64,000 nt of DNA from contig NZ_JARVRH010000031.1 in NCBI RefSeq assembly GCF_030209755.1, positions 51,969 through 115,968 on the forward strand. The letters are read 5' to 3'. Positions 43,271-51,689 of this stretch are shown piece after piece (within the stretch, counting starts at the first letter, position 1; every line of letters begins with the position of its first letter). This DNA comes from Arthrobacter sp. efr-133-TYG-118. Lineage in GTDB: Bacteria; Actinomycetota; Actinomycetes; Actinomycetales; Micrococcaceae. A program made the position numbers and the translations under genes. A model generated the notes under the pieces. It saw nothing but the letters and a program-made list of their open reading frames with translations, had not been told where the DNA came from and searched no databases.

Positions 43271-44328
43271 GGGGTCTGCTCCTTGATTTGCGTGGTGTTG
43301 ATTTGCGTCGTGCCGACGCTGGCCGTACGGGCCGCCAGCATCCAGTCGTCGAGGATCGAATCTATGGTCGAGCCGGGCCGGGACATCAGGTCCCGCGCGA
43401 GGGCGCGCACTTGGCTGCGTTGCGGGGGTGCCAGGTACTCCACGGGGGAGGCGCCGTCGACGCGGGCCAGGGCGAGCAGCGGGAGGAGAGCCGCGACGCG
43501 TTCCATCAGGTCCGCCGGCGGTTCCCAGTCGATGTGTCTGGCGTAGCTGTCCAGCAGCAGGCGGGTGGAGCGGTGCAGCCGCCCGGTGTGGCCGGGCAGG
43601 ATGATCGCCTTGAGCAGGAGGTGGTTCAGGCAGAACGCGAGATCGAACGCCGGGTCACCGAACCAGCCGCACTCGGCGTCGAGCAGCACCGGGCCGTGCG
43701 GACCGAGAAGAATGTTCTTGGGGCTGACGTCGCCGTGCACCACCGCCAAGTGCGTGCCGGCGGTCACCGCGGCGAGCCCCTCGATCCGGTCTGCCAGGTC
43801 GGGGTTCGCCCGGGCGGTGACCCGAAAATAGGGCTCGATGCGCAGGGCGTCGAAGTTGTCGTCGGTGGCGAACGTGCCCGCTGCCGAGGGGTCTTTGGCG
43901 CTCGCTGCGTGGAGCCGGCCGATCAGGTCGCCGACGGCGTGCGCGGCGGCCGGGTCGATGTGCCCGCCAAGGAGTTGGGCCTTCCAGACCGGGTAGTCCT
44001 TGGGCGGGAGGAATTGCATCGCGAACAGTCCGGCCTGCTCGTCGTAGGGGAACACCTGCGGGACTTGCGTGGGAGCGACGGTGCCGGCGAACAGCAGCCA
44101 CTCGTACTCGACCCGGTTGCGGGAGGTGGGCGCGAGCCACTCCTGCGCGACCTTCAGCTGCGCCAGCGCTCCTTTCACGCAGAGGGTACGACCGGGCAGG
44201 TCCACCTGCCACAGGTCAGAGCTCACGCCACCGGTCAGGGGGGTCAGTATCGCGGTCTCCGATGGCCGCATCAGTCCGTGGCGGAGCAGGAACTCCTGCA
44301 CGCGGGCCTCGGGCTCGGCGCCGCTCAC
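43267..44328 (-). CDS. APH-type small-molecule kinase
   Basis: 353 aa aminoglycoside-phosphotransferase/choline-kinase fold. The N-lobe has LTGGVSSDLWQVDLPGRTLC then VKGA (ATP-binding Lys). The catalytic loop is VVHGDVSPKNILL, with the catalytic Asp followed by Asn, and the metal Asp is in LLDAECGWFGDPAFDLAF. The fold is also used by methylthioribose, homoserine and hydroxylysine kinases. GTGA overlaps join it to the enolase paralogue upstream and FAH downstream. I infer that it phosphorylates a hydroxy acid or sugar acid that the enolase paralogue then uses. Confidence 0.9.
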   Translation of the reverse strand: MSGAEPEARVQEFLLRHGLMRPSETAILTPLTGGVSSDLWQVDLPGRTLCVKGALAQLKVAQEWLAPTSRNRVEYEWLLFAGTVAPTQVPQVFPYDEQAGLFAMQFLPPKDYPVWKAQLLGGHIDPAAAHAVGDLIGRLHAASAKDPSAAGTFATDDNFDALRIEPYFRVTARANPDLADRIEGLAAVTAGTHLAVVHGDVSPKNILLGPHGPVLLDAECGWFGDPAFDLAFCLNHLLLKAIILPGHTGRLHRSTRLLLDSYARHIDWEPPADLMERVAALLPLLALARVDGASPVEYLAPPQRSQVRALARDLMSRPGSTIDSILDDWMLAARTASVGTTQINTTQIKEQTP

Positions 44329-45629
44329 CGGACAGCCACAGGGGACGGGGCCAGCAAGGGCAGATTACTGAAGCCCAGGGTGGAGTCCTCGGCGATGCGC
44401 ACCAGCTGGTTGTATTTGGCCAGTCGCTCGGAGTTCCGCACGGACCCGATCTTGATCTGCCCGGCCGCGGTCCCGACCGCCAGGTCGGCCAGGAAGTCGT
44501 CCTCGGTTTCTCCGGATCGGGCCGACACCACCGGGGCGTAGCCGGCGGCGCGCGCCTCGGCGACCACGTCGAGGGTGCCCGTCAGTGTGCCGTTCTGGTT
44601 CACCTTGACCAGGACGCCGTTGGCAACGCCGCTGGCGATGCCCTTGGCGAGCCGTTGGCTGTTCGTGGTGAACAGATCGTCGCCGATCAACCTGATCCGA
44701 TGTCCCAGGCGCTTGGTCAGAATCTGCCAGCCTTCCCAGTCCTCCTCGTCGAGCGGGTCCTCGATCGAGACGATCGCGAAGCGGTCGACCCAGGACGACA
44801 CCATGTCGATCATCTCGGCGGTACTGAGATGCAGTTCCTGCCGGCGCAAGTGGTAATCACCGGCATTCCTGTCGTACAGGGAGGTCGCAGCGACGTCGAT
44901 GGCGATGGCGATGTCAGTGCCAGGCTCCAGGCCGGCGGCCTCGATGGATTGGGTGATCAGCTCAAGGGCTTCCTCGCCGGTGCGGCAGGCGGGACTCAGG
45001 CCGCCCTCGTCGGCCAGCAGGGTCGGCAGCCCCCGTTCGGCGCAGAGGGTGGTCGCGGCGGCGCGGACGCGGGAGGTGAGCTGGATCGCCTCGAGTGTGG
45101 AGGTGGCCGAGACCGGTATGGCCAGGAAGTCCTGGACGTCCATGCCCCGGCCAGCGTGGAGGCCGCCGGAAAGGATGTTGACCATCGGCATCGGCAGCAC
45201 CGGCTCGCCGGCGTCGGCGAGCTGGGCGATCCGCCGATACAGCGGCAGCCCGCTGGCCACGGCGGAGGCGCGGCAGACCGCCAGTGAAGTGCCGAGGACG
45301 GCGTTGGCGCCGAGCCGCGACAGCGTAGGGGTCCCGTCCAGGTCCCGCAGCCGCTCATCGATGGCCCGTTGGTCGTCCACGTCGTGGCCGCGCAGCGCGG
45401 ATGCAATCTCGCCGTTCACGTGGTCGACTGCGGCGGTGACGCCGAGGCCGTCGAATGCCGACCGGTCGCCGTCGCGCAGCTCGTGGGCCTCGTGGGTGCC
45501 GGTTGAGGCTCCGGAGGGCACGGAGGCGCGGGCCATCGCGCCGGTGTCGAGGACGATGTCGACCTCGACGGTCGGGCGGCCGCGGGAGTCGAAGATCTGG
45601 CGGCCGTGAACGGTGCGGATGGTGCTCAA
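44325..45629 (-). CDS. Enolase paralogue with altered active site
   Basis: 434 aa from the TTG at 45629 (GGAG upstream, overlapping the dehydrogenase stop). It has the full enolase fold: IRTVHGRQIFDSRGRPTVEV, PSGASTGTHEA, DEGGLSP, SIEDPLDEEDWEGW, VKVNQNGT, and GQIKIGSVRNSERLAKYNQL. Metal ligands and the catalytic Lys equivalents are kept. The Glu of the usual LQEF motif is Asp (VQDF, residue about 167), and the His of SHRSGET is Ala (SARSGET, residue about 370). It lies between a dehydrogenase and a kinase in a catabolic operon, so it is probably not the glycolytic enzyme. A dehydratase for a 2-phospho hydroxy acid is proposed. Confidence 0.88.
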   Translation of the reverse strand: MSTIRTVHGRQIFDSRGRPTVEVDIVLDTGAMARASVPSGASTGTHEAHELRDGDRSAFDGLGVTAAVDHVNGEIASALRGHDVDDQRAIDERLRDLDGTPTLSRLGANAVLGTSLAVCRASAVASGLPLYRRIAQLADAGEPVLPMPMVNILSGGLHAGRGMDVQDFLAIPVSATSTLEAIQLTSRVRAAATTLCAERGLPTLLADEGGLSPACRTGEEALELITQSIEAAGLEPGTDIAIAIDVAATSLYDRNAGDYHLRRQELHLSTAEMIDMVSSWVDRFAIVSIEDPLDEEDWEGWQILTKRLGHRIRLIGDDLFTTNSQRLAKGIASGVANGVLVKVNQNGTLTGTLDVVAEARAAGYAPVVSARSGETEDDFLADLAVGTAAGQIKIGSVRNSERLAKYNQLVRIAEDSTLGFSNLPLLAPSPVAVR

Positions 45630-46615
45630 GATGACACTCCAGTGGTCAGGGGGGACGGGGTGTTGCACGGGTAGTGGGCCGGTTCGCCGTGCAGGACGCG
45701 GACGACTTCCTCGGCGGCGCTGCGGCGCAAGTCGATGACCGAGGCCTCGGAGGCGAAGGCGATGTGCGGGGTGACGATCACGCCGGGGTGGGCCATTAGC
45801 TCGGTGGGAACCATCGGCTCCTCTTCCAAGACATCCAGGCCTGCTCCGCCGAGATGCCCGGTTTGCAGGGAGGCGAGCAGGGCAGCGGTGTCGATCAGTC
45901 CGCCGCGGCTGACGTTGATCACGAAGGCGCCCTGCGGCAGCAGCGCCAGCTCCCGTTCGCCGATCAGGTGATGGGTATGCGGCGTAAGGGGCGCATGCAG
46001 GACGACAATATCGCTGGCGGCGAGGAGGCCGTCAAGGGGCATCACTTCGATGCCCCCGGTGTCGGCCGGAGGGTGCGGGTCGCTGATCACGACGCGGGCA
46101 CCGAGCGCCCGCAGCTTGGCCGCCGTGGCCCTGCCGATGCGGCCGTATCCGACGACACCGCACGTCAGGGTGGACAGCCGCCGCAGCCGCGCCCCGGCGG
46201 GGTTCCATCTGCCGGCGCGGACCTCGCGGTCGGCGGCGACCAGGCCGCGGGTCCAGGCCAAGGCCAGCCCGACGGCGTGATCGGAGACCTCTGCGACGCA
46301 GTAGTCCGGGACGTTTGTGACTTGCACGCCGCAATCCGTGGCGGTGGACACTGCGATGTTGTCCAGGCCCACTCCCATCCGGGCGACGACGCGCAGCGGG
46401 GCCGAGGACGCGATCGCTGTAGCGGACACGGTGGCCCAGCAGGTGAGGATGGCGGCGGGCTGGTGTTCGGCGATCAGGGCGTCGATGGTCTCGACCGGTG
46501 CCGGGTCAGCCGGGCCGACGACGAGGCGGAAGCCGGCGCCTTCGAGGATGCCTCGTTCGATGCTGTCGTCGGGCCAGGCCCGGTCGGTCAGCAGGACGGT
46601 CTGCTGTGGGGTCAT
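45626..46615 (-). CDS. D-2-hydroxyacid dehydrogenase (NAD-binding)
   Basis: 329 aa from the ATG at 46615 (AAGGAGCACGCG upstream, overlapping the FAH2 stop). It has the NAD motif CGVVGYGRIGRATAAKLRAL. Catalytic residues of the family: Arg in INVSRGGLIDTAALL, Glu in LDVLEEEPM, and His in VTPHIAFAS. The reaction is 2-hydroxy acid to or from 2-oxo acid with NAD(P)H. Coupled by overlaps to FAH2 and to the enolase paralogue, it probably supplies or removes the 2-oxo acid of the same pathway. Confidence 0.93.
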   Translation of the reverse strand: MTPQQTVLLTDRAWPDDSIERGILEGAGFRLVVGPADPAPVETIDALIAEHQPAAILTCWATVSATAIASSAPLRVVARMGVGLDNIAVSTATDCGVQVTNVPDYCVAEVSDHAVGLALAWTRGLVAADREVRAGRWNPAGARLRRLSTLTCGVVGYGRIGRATAAKLRALGARVVISDPHPPADTGGIEVMPLDGLLAASDIVVLHAPLTPHTHHLIGERELALLPQGAFVINVSRGGLIDTAALLASLQTGHLGGAGLDVLEEEPMVPTELMAHPGVIVTPHIAFASEASVIDLRRSAAEEVVRVLHGEPAHYPCNTPSPLTTGVSS

Positions 46616-47694
46616 GACGCGTGCTCCTTTTTCGTGGTCCGGCTTGGAACGGCCGGGTTTGGGTCGGAAGGGTTTTGATGGAATGACGGGTCCACGCACC
46701 GCGTGACCTGTTCGCCAAGCCCGGTCACCGACGCCTTGACGGTGTCTCCGGCGCGCAGAAAGCGGCCGTGGTGGAGGCCGAATCCGGCGGGGGAACCGGT
46801 GCACAGCAGGTCGCCGGGGCGAAGCCGGATGTGCTGGGACAGGTACGCGAGCTGTTCGGGAATGCTGAACACCATGTCCTCGGCAGTGTCGTCTTGCATG
46901 AGCGTGTCGTTGACCGACAGCCGCAGCCGCAGGGCCGAGGGGTCGGGGACCTGCCAGACGGGCACGAAAAACGGTCCGACCGGGAGCGATCCCCGCAGGC
47001 CCTTGCACTGCAACCAGTCGCTGCCTAGGGCGGGCAGGTCCGGCCGGAAGACGCGGGAGCGGATCGTCAGGTCATTGACCACGCAGTAGCCGGCGATCGC
47101 CGCGTGCGCCTCGGACAGTGTCATCCGGGTGCCGGACCCGCCGATGACGGCACCGATCTCGACCTCCCAGTCCAGGGTGTCCACGTCCGGATCCAGCTCC
47201 AGTTCACCCAGAGGGGTGCCGATCCGGTCGATGCTGGTCAGGCAGATGTAGGGGCTGCCGTCCCGGCGTCGCTGCATCAGGGCCTGCGCGGTGGCGGCGC
47301 GCACGCGATCGGCGTCGGCCGGGTCAGCGCCATCGACGGCGGCCTCGATGACTTGCCGCCGATAGTTGCCGATGGTGCAGAACAGCTGCATGGGCCGCAA
47401 CGGCGACTCAAACAGCAGCGAGCCGGCCGGCAGGCCGTGCTCGGCGATCGCCTCGGCGGTCTGTGGAGACTCGGTCAGTCGTCGAAGCTCGGCGTGGTGG
47501 GCGCCCCACTGCCGGATCAGGTCGGCGATTGAGGCGAACCTTGCGCACGGCCAGTCCGCCGCCCACGTCCGCAGTGGGAGGGCGCGGTCGCGATGGACCA
47601 GCCAGACCGCGGTCGTCTCTACCGTGTGAGCTGTCTGGGCCAGCACCACCCCCGCTGGGGCGATGCTGGCGTCTCGGTTGTCATCTTCGAACAT
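46612..47694 (-). CDS. Fumarylacetoacetate hydrolase (FAH) family protein 2
   Basis: 360 aa with an N-terminal domain of about 110 residues before the FAH fold (FCTIGNYRRQVIEAA, DWEVEIGAVIGGSGTRMTL, SDWLQCKGLRGSLPVGPFFV, GDLLCTGSPAGFGL). The ATG at 47694 has no ribosome site: the LacI operator sits directly before it and a -10-like TATCGT ends about 7 nt upstream, so translation is probably leaderless. It is first gene of a six- or seven-gene operon. Confidence 0.9.
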   Translation of the reverse strand: MFEDDNRDASIAPAGVVLAQTAHTVETTAVWLVHRDRALPLRTWAADWPCARFASIADLIRQWGAHHAELRRLTESPQTAEAIAEHGLPAGSLLFESPLRPMQLFCTIGNYRRQVIEAAVDGADPADADRVRAATAQALMQRRRDGSPYICLTSIDRIGTPLGELELDPDVDTLDWEVEIGAVIGGSGTRMTLSEAHAAIAGYCVVNDLTIRSRVFRPDLPALGSDWLQCKGLRGSLPVGPFFVPVWQVPDPSALRLRLSVNDTLMQDDTAEDMVFSIPEQLAYLSQHIRLRPGDLLCTGSPAGFGLHHGRFLRAGDTVKASVTGLGEQVTRCVDPSFHQNPSDPNPAVPSRTTKKEHAS

Positions 47695-47695
47695 A

Positions 47696-47709
47696 TGCTA
47701 ACGATAGCA
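47696..47709 (-). promoter_or_regulatory. LacI-type operator 1 with promoter of the FAH2 operon
   Basis: TGCTAACGATAGCA, symmetric about a central CG. On the minus strand TATCGT (47706-47701) forms a -10 with TGGCAC (47728-47723) as a weak -35 at 16 bp. The transcript would begin at or next to the ATG at 47694. Confidence 0.8.
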
Positions 47710-47831
47710 CAACCCGCCCGAGGTGCCATCCCTAAATGACTCTTGCCATCTGACACCACGAGCGCGCTGGTATGGAGCATTGTGCCACCAAAGATGGAGG
47801 CGTTGACATGGGTGGAACAAATGAGCCATAG

Positions 47832-47845
47832 TGCTATCGATGGCA
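47832..47845 (+). promoter_or_regulatory. LacI-type operator 2, before the cupin gene
   Basis: TGCTATCGATGGCA with flanking G and C. It lies 23 bp before the cupin start. TTGACA (47803) and CATAGT (47827) form a candidate promoter with an 18-bp spacer that overlaps the operator. Confidence 0.7.
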
Positions 47846-47868
47846 CTCGACTGACGATGGGAACTTAG

Positions 47869-48399
47869 GTGACAGTACGCAGAGTGGTTACCGGTACGGA
47901 CGGCACTGGGAAGTCCGTCTTGGTCTCCGACGGGGCGGTACCTCACAGCCACGACTTCGAGACGATGCCGGGACAGGCTCAGATTCGGATCTGGTTCACG
48001 CCTGGGGTACCCTCAAGCACGCCACCCGACGCCGAGCCCACCGACAATCACGGCCCTGTGGTCCCTGGCCCCGGCGGTGCAAGTTTTGTGATCGTCCGCT
48101 ACGCCCCTGATTCGGTGGTCATGAGTCCTGATTTCGATCCCGCCGCGGCGGGTCGGGAACTTGCTACCTACGCACCGGATCTTGCCAAAGTGTTCGAGCC
48201 GGACGGGATGCACCGGACACCCAGTGTGGACTACGGGGTAGTGCTCGAAGGGGAGGTGTGGCTTGAGCTGGACGACGGCGCGGAGGTCCGCCTGATGCCG
48301 GGAGATACGGTCGTGCAGGTCGCTGCGCGGCACGCTTGGCGGAACAAAACGCAGGCGCCGGCGACGGTGGCGTTTGTGCTCACCGGCGCCAGCGCCTGA
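47869..48399 (+). CDS. Cupin-domain protein
   Basis: 176 aa, GTG start (GGGAAC upstream). The C-terminal cupin barrel has PSVDYGVVLEGEVWLELDDG then MPGDTVVQVAARHAWRNKTQ. The first cupin motif lacks the usual two His, so metal binding is doubtful. Such cupin proteins are found in aromatic and sugar-acid catabolic loci as isomerases or sensors. Divergent from the FAH2 operon, it carries its own LacI operator. The role is unknown. Confidence 0.85.
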   Translation: MTVRRVVTGTDGTGKSVLVSDGAVPHSHDFETMPGQAQIRIWFTPGVPSSTPPDAEPTDNHGPVVPGPGGASFVIVRYAPDSVVMSPDFDPAAAGRELATYAPDLAKVFEPDGMHRTPSVDYGVVLEGEVWLELDDGAEVRLMPGDTVVQVAARHAWRNKTQAPATVAFVLTGASA

Positions 48400-48426
48400 G
48401 TGCTAGGGGAGGCTGAAGCCGGCCTG

Positions 48427-48711
48427 CTAGCCCCCCTCGTATAGGACGAAGTCTATCTTCTCTGGATGCTCTACTTGACCCTGGCTGAACATCTCGGTGT
48501 TCCTGATGGATATCCGGATGACATGATCTTGCGACTTTTCGACAAGGGTCCTTGTTTCGATGCCGTCTGCCATGATCCAGGCCAGGCGTGAATCGCTGCT
48601 TGCCATTTCAACGCGGCCTCTCCGGATCATCCGGTTTCGCTGCCAGATTTCAACGTCTACACCTGTGAGCTTGGCCCACTCATCAATTCTTGTCGTTGCT
48701 GTGGAGTTCAC
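48427..48711 (-). CDS. Small conserved protein, family A (second copy)
   Basis: 94 aa from a GTG at 48711 (GGAGAAG upstream). DEWAKLTGVDVEIWQRNRMI and RRGRVEMASSDSRLAWIMAD align with the protein at 2327. The C-terminal about 25 residues (QGQVEHPEKIDFVLYEGG) are absent or altered there. There is no membrane segment or catalytic motif. It is separated from the dehydrogenase operon by a hairpin at 48832. The function is unknown. Confidence 0.7.
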   Translation of the reverse strand: MNSTATTRIDEWAKLTGVDVEIWQRNRMIRRGRVEMASSDSRLAWIMADGIETRTLVEKSQDHVIRISIRNTEMFSQGQVEHPEKIDFVLYEGG

Positions 48712-48831
48712 TGACTTCTCCGTATCGGGTTCACTCTCAGCCGCTCACGAAGCCGGTCCGCCGGGTTGTGCTTCGCGTCCTCGGCCTGCGCCTCCTCGTG
48801 CCACCATCCTTCCAGGGGAGGATGTGATCCG

Positions 48832-48864
48832 GCCGCTGCAGGACGGCCGGCCGTCCATGCAGCG
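48832..48864 (-). terminator. Strong hairpin terminator after the alcohol dehydrogenase operon
   Basis: CCGCTGCA pairs with TGCAGCGG. Between them GGACGGCC and GGCCGTCC are exact complements, with a single unpaired A. It lies 22 nt downstream of the dehydrogenase stop (48887) on the minus strand. Confidence 0.75.
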
Positions 48865-48886
48865 GACGACCGGCCTGATCAAGTGG

Positions 48887-49996
48887 TCAGGGAATGACCA
48901 CGTAGTTGCTGAAGCCGCCGCGCGGGTCTTTCAGCCGCCCGGAAATTGCCGTGTTCACATCGGACAACGGGAACGCTTCGGTCTCGAGATAAGTGAGGTC
49001 CAGGGTGCCGGTCTCGATCATGTCGGCCATCTCCTGACCCTGGGCGGCAGTGAACCAGTTTGAGCCGATGATCTGAACCTGCTCGTCCATCAGCCACTTC
49101 ATGTCGACAGGGACTTCTTCGGCGACCCCGCCTACGTTGACCACCCGGCCGCCGCGCCGGACTCCGTGCATGGAGTCGACCATGGTGGCCGCGTCAGCCC
49201 GGGCTCCGAGTGCGCTGATCACGAAGTGGGCTCCGTCGCCACGTGTGTTGGCCTTGGCCCACTCGCCGGACGACTGCTCACCGAGGTTCATGACCTCGAT
49301 CCGACGGGGTGAAAGGGCCTTCACCCGGTCCAAGAGCTCCTGGTTGCGGCCGGTGCCGAGGATCTTGGCCACCCCCATGCTCAGGCAGAGCACAGTCGCC
49401 GCCACGCCAAGCGTTCCGGTGATACCGTCGATCAGGCCTACGGTGCCCGGTCCGGCGTCGGCCAGGCGGAGCGCTCCATAGGCCGTGCCGATGTAGCCGA
49501 AACGGGCGGCGAGCTCGAACGGAAGGTTGTCCGGGATCTTGACCAGCGCCTGCTGCGGCGCGGTCATGAACTCGCTGAACCCGCCATAGGGGTAGAGGTC
49601 GAAGATCCGCTGGCCATCTCGGGAGGTGCTGAAGTACCCGTTGAGGGTGTAGTAGCGGCAGCGGCTGGGGGTGCCGCCGGAACAGGCGTAGCAGCTGCCG
49701 CAGGAACGCAACGGGCTCACGTACACCCGGTCACCGGGCTTGACGTTGATGACGGATTCTCCGACCTCCTCCACCACCCCGGTGGGATCAAGGCCGAAGA
49801 TTGCAGGGAAGGCCGGGATGGGCTGGTGCGGGAACCAGGTGGGCCAGTTGTTGATCACGTTGGCCATGTTCGGCACGATGCCGACGGCCTTGACCCTGAC
49901 CAGTACGTCGGTGGGTCGGGGCTTGGGTACTTCAATGGTGTCGATCGACATGGGTTCGCCGATCTTGTGCAGCCGGGCTGCGCGCATCGTCGCCAT
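48887..49996 (-). CDS. Zinc-dependent MDR alcohol dehydrogenase
   Basis: 369 aa. The structural-zinc cysteines CGSCYACSGGTPSRC are near residue 100. The GDRVYVSPL region lies before them and a nucleotide-binding domain (GLIDGITGTLGVAATVLCL) follows; it ends FSNYVVIP. The usual GHE catalytic-zinc motif is replaced by GLDPTG, so catalytic-zinc binding is altered. It is last gene of the operon VOC dioxygenase - AhpD/CMD - dehydrogenase, under LacI operator 3. Confidence 0.9.
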   Translation of the reverse strand: MATMRAARLHKIGEPMSIDTIEVPKPRPTDVLVRVKAVGIVPNMANVINNWPTWFPHQPIPAFPAIFGLDPTGVVEEVGESVINVKPGDRVYVSPLRSCGSCYACSGGTPSRCRYYTLNGYFSTSRDGQRIFDLYPYGGFSEFMTAPQQALVKIPDNLPFELAARFGYIGTAYGALRLADAGPGTVGLIDGITGTLGVAATVLCLSMGVAKILGTGRNQELLDRVKALSPRRIEVMNLGEQSSGEWAKANTRGDGAHFVISALGARADAATMVDSMHGVRRGGRVVNVGGVAEEVPVDMKWLMDEQVQIIGSNWFTAAQGQEMADMIETGTLDLTYLETEAFPLSDVNTAISGRLKDPRGGFSNYVVIP

Positions 49997-50056
49997 TGAC
50001 GGGCTCCTTCTAGGGAATGAAAAGGGTGGTGATTCAGGGGGAACGTGGCGGGGGAG

Positions 50057-50599
50057 CTACTTGCGGTAGCTGTCCTCGAGTTCGATGCCGAGCAGGCCCA
50101 TTACCCGTACTCCCGAGTTGTACCAGGCGATGGTCAGGGTGAGCTCCACCATCTGCTGGTCGTCGAGGTGCTTGGCCGCGGCCGCCCAGGTGGCATCGGA
50201 CACGTTCACGTTGATGGTTGATTCGTGTGCCAGGGCTATCACGGCGCGTTCCGTGTCGTTGAAAAGCTCGGCGCTGTCGCCGTCGGCCACTGCGGCAAGC
50301 TGCTCGTCCGTGAGGCCGGCTTTGCGGCCATGTGACTGGTGGTGTGCGATCTCATATTCAGAGCCCGTGGCATGGCCCACGGACAGGATGGCCAGCTCCC
50401 GCAGCTTGGGGCTCAGGAGGGAGCTGTCACGCATGGCGTTGGCGTAGGACAGGAATGCGTCGAGCAGGACCGGGGCGTTCGCCAGTGAGCGGAAGATATT
50501 GGCGGTGGGCATTTTGCGCTCTGCTTCGATGCGGTCCCACAGCGGCTGCTGGTGGACCGAGGCGGCGTCATCGCGGGACAGGGACGGAACTCGGGACAT
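50057..50599 (-). CDS. AhpD/carboxymuconolactone decarboxylase-like protein
   Basis: 180 aa all-helical CMD fold. LLSPKLRELAILSVGHATGS then EYEIAHHQSHGRKAGLTDEQ is the family core. It carries Glu and His but no CxxC, so peroxidase activity of the AhpD type is unlikely. A gamma-lactone decarboxylase or related isomerase role is possible. It lies 59 bp after the dioxygenase and 60 bp before the dehydrogenase. Confidence 0.88.
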   Translation of the reverse strand: MSRVPSLSRDDAASVHQQPLWDRIEAERKMPTANIFRSLANAPVLLDAFLSYANAMRDSSLLSPKLRELAILSVGHATGSEYEIAHHQSHGRKAGLTDEQLAAVADGDSAELFNDTERAVIALAHESTINVNVSDATWAAAAKHLDDQQMVELTLTIAWYNSGVRVMGLLGIELEDSYRK

Positions 50600-50658
50600 G
50601 ATGGTGGTGCTCCAGTCAGTTTGGGGTCAGAGGGGCTGGTGATTAGAGGGGCTGGCAA

Positions 50659-51660
50659 TTAGGGGAGTTGGGGGCTGGCCAGGAACTTCTCGAGTGTCAT
50701 GGGGGCAGGACGGACCGCCGGGGACTTCAGCGGAGTGCCGACGAAGGGCGAGGCTTCGAAGTACCACTGCTCCAGGGCAGGCAGTCCCCAGCGTGCGTTG
50801 GTGCTCACCGATGCGGCGTCCCAACGCACCGGCTCTGTCTCAAGATCAATCGTCTGGTAGTGGCTGTTGAAGACCTCAACGCGATGGCCGTCCGGATCGC
50901 GGAGGTACGCAAAGAGCATGCCGCCCGGTCCATGCCGGCCCGGGCCGCGTTCCACCTGGTCGCCGTAGCCCAGGATGCCGGCGAAGTCGCAGGCGGTGAA
51001 GATGTCATGGCTCTCGGAGACGGTGTAGGCGAAGTGGTGCAGGCTTGGACCGTCGCCGGGCACCATTGCCAAGTCAAGACAGGTGCCCTTGCGGTACATA
51101 AAGGCGCCTACGAGTTCGTCGCCGTACTCGAGGTACTCCGAGTTGCGGAATCCCAGGTCGCTGTAGAACGCGCACAACTCGTAGACGTCGGGCGTGAGCA
51201 GCTGGAAGTGGTCCAAACGCTGGGCGTGGGCGCCTTTGTACTGCTCAAAGTTGATGTGCAGCCGGGGCCGGGTCTCCATGGTTGCGCACAGCTCCAGCGG
51301 CGTCCCGACCGGGTCTGAGACATGCAGGGTGCGCCCCTGATGTGGCATGTCCACCCACTCTGCCGGGAGATCCCGGTTACGAAAGTAGCGATAGGCCTCG
51401 TCCAGGTCCTCCTCGAAGAAGACGCGGAATCCTATCCGGCGGGCCGTACCGCCGTCGGTGCTTTTCTCCAACACAAGGCTGTGGTGACAGGCCTCCGCGA
51501 GGCCACGCAGATAGACCGTGGAGTCGTCCTCCTCGGTCACCACCAGGCCGAGGACCGTGGTGTAGAAATCACGGCTTGCGGTGAGGTCAGCCACATTCAG
51601 GCGCAGGTGGCTGGTTCGGGTGATGTTGAACGGGGGGCGCAAGTCGACCGGTGGCAGCAT
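50659..51660 (-). CDS. Extradiol ring-cleavage dioxygenase (VOC superfamily, HpaD-like)
   Basis: 333 aa from the ATG at 51660 (GGAGAGGACAGC upstream). Two glyoxalase-fold modules lie in each half. Predicted iron ligands: His in RTSHLRLNV (N-terminal), His in SLHHFAYTV, and Glu in DGHRVEVF (C-terminal). HYQTIDLETEP is the catalytic tail typical of homoprotocatechuate 2,3-dioxygenases. It should cleave a catechol-type ring or an enediol. A LacI operator lies 29 bp upstream. It is first of a three-gene operon. Confidence 0.92.
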   Translation of the reverse strand: MLPPVDLRPPFNITRTSHLRLNVADLTASRDFYTTVLGLVVTEEDDSTVYLRGLAEACHHSLVLEKSTDGGTARRIGFRVFFEEDLDEAYRYFRNRDLPAEWVDMPHQGRTLHVSDPVGTPLELCATMETRPRLHINFEQYKGAHAQRLDHFQLLTPDVYELCAFYSDLGFRNSEYLEYGDELVGAFMYRKGTCLDLAMVPGDGPSLHHFAYTVSESHDIFTACDFAGILGYGDQVERGPGRHGPGGMLFAYLRDPDGHRVEVFNSHYQTIDLETEPVRWDAASVSTNARWGLPALEQWYFEASPFVGTPLKSPAVRPAPMTLEKFLASPQLP

Positions 51661-51689
51661 GCTGTCCTCTCCAATGGGGTCAAGGTGGG

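Noticed and set aside
43288..45287. Long plus-strand frames opposite the kinase and enolase genes
   Set aside because: They are low-complexity Gly/Arg-rich shadows of well-supported minus-strand genes.
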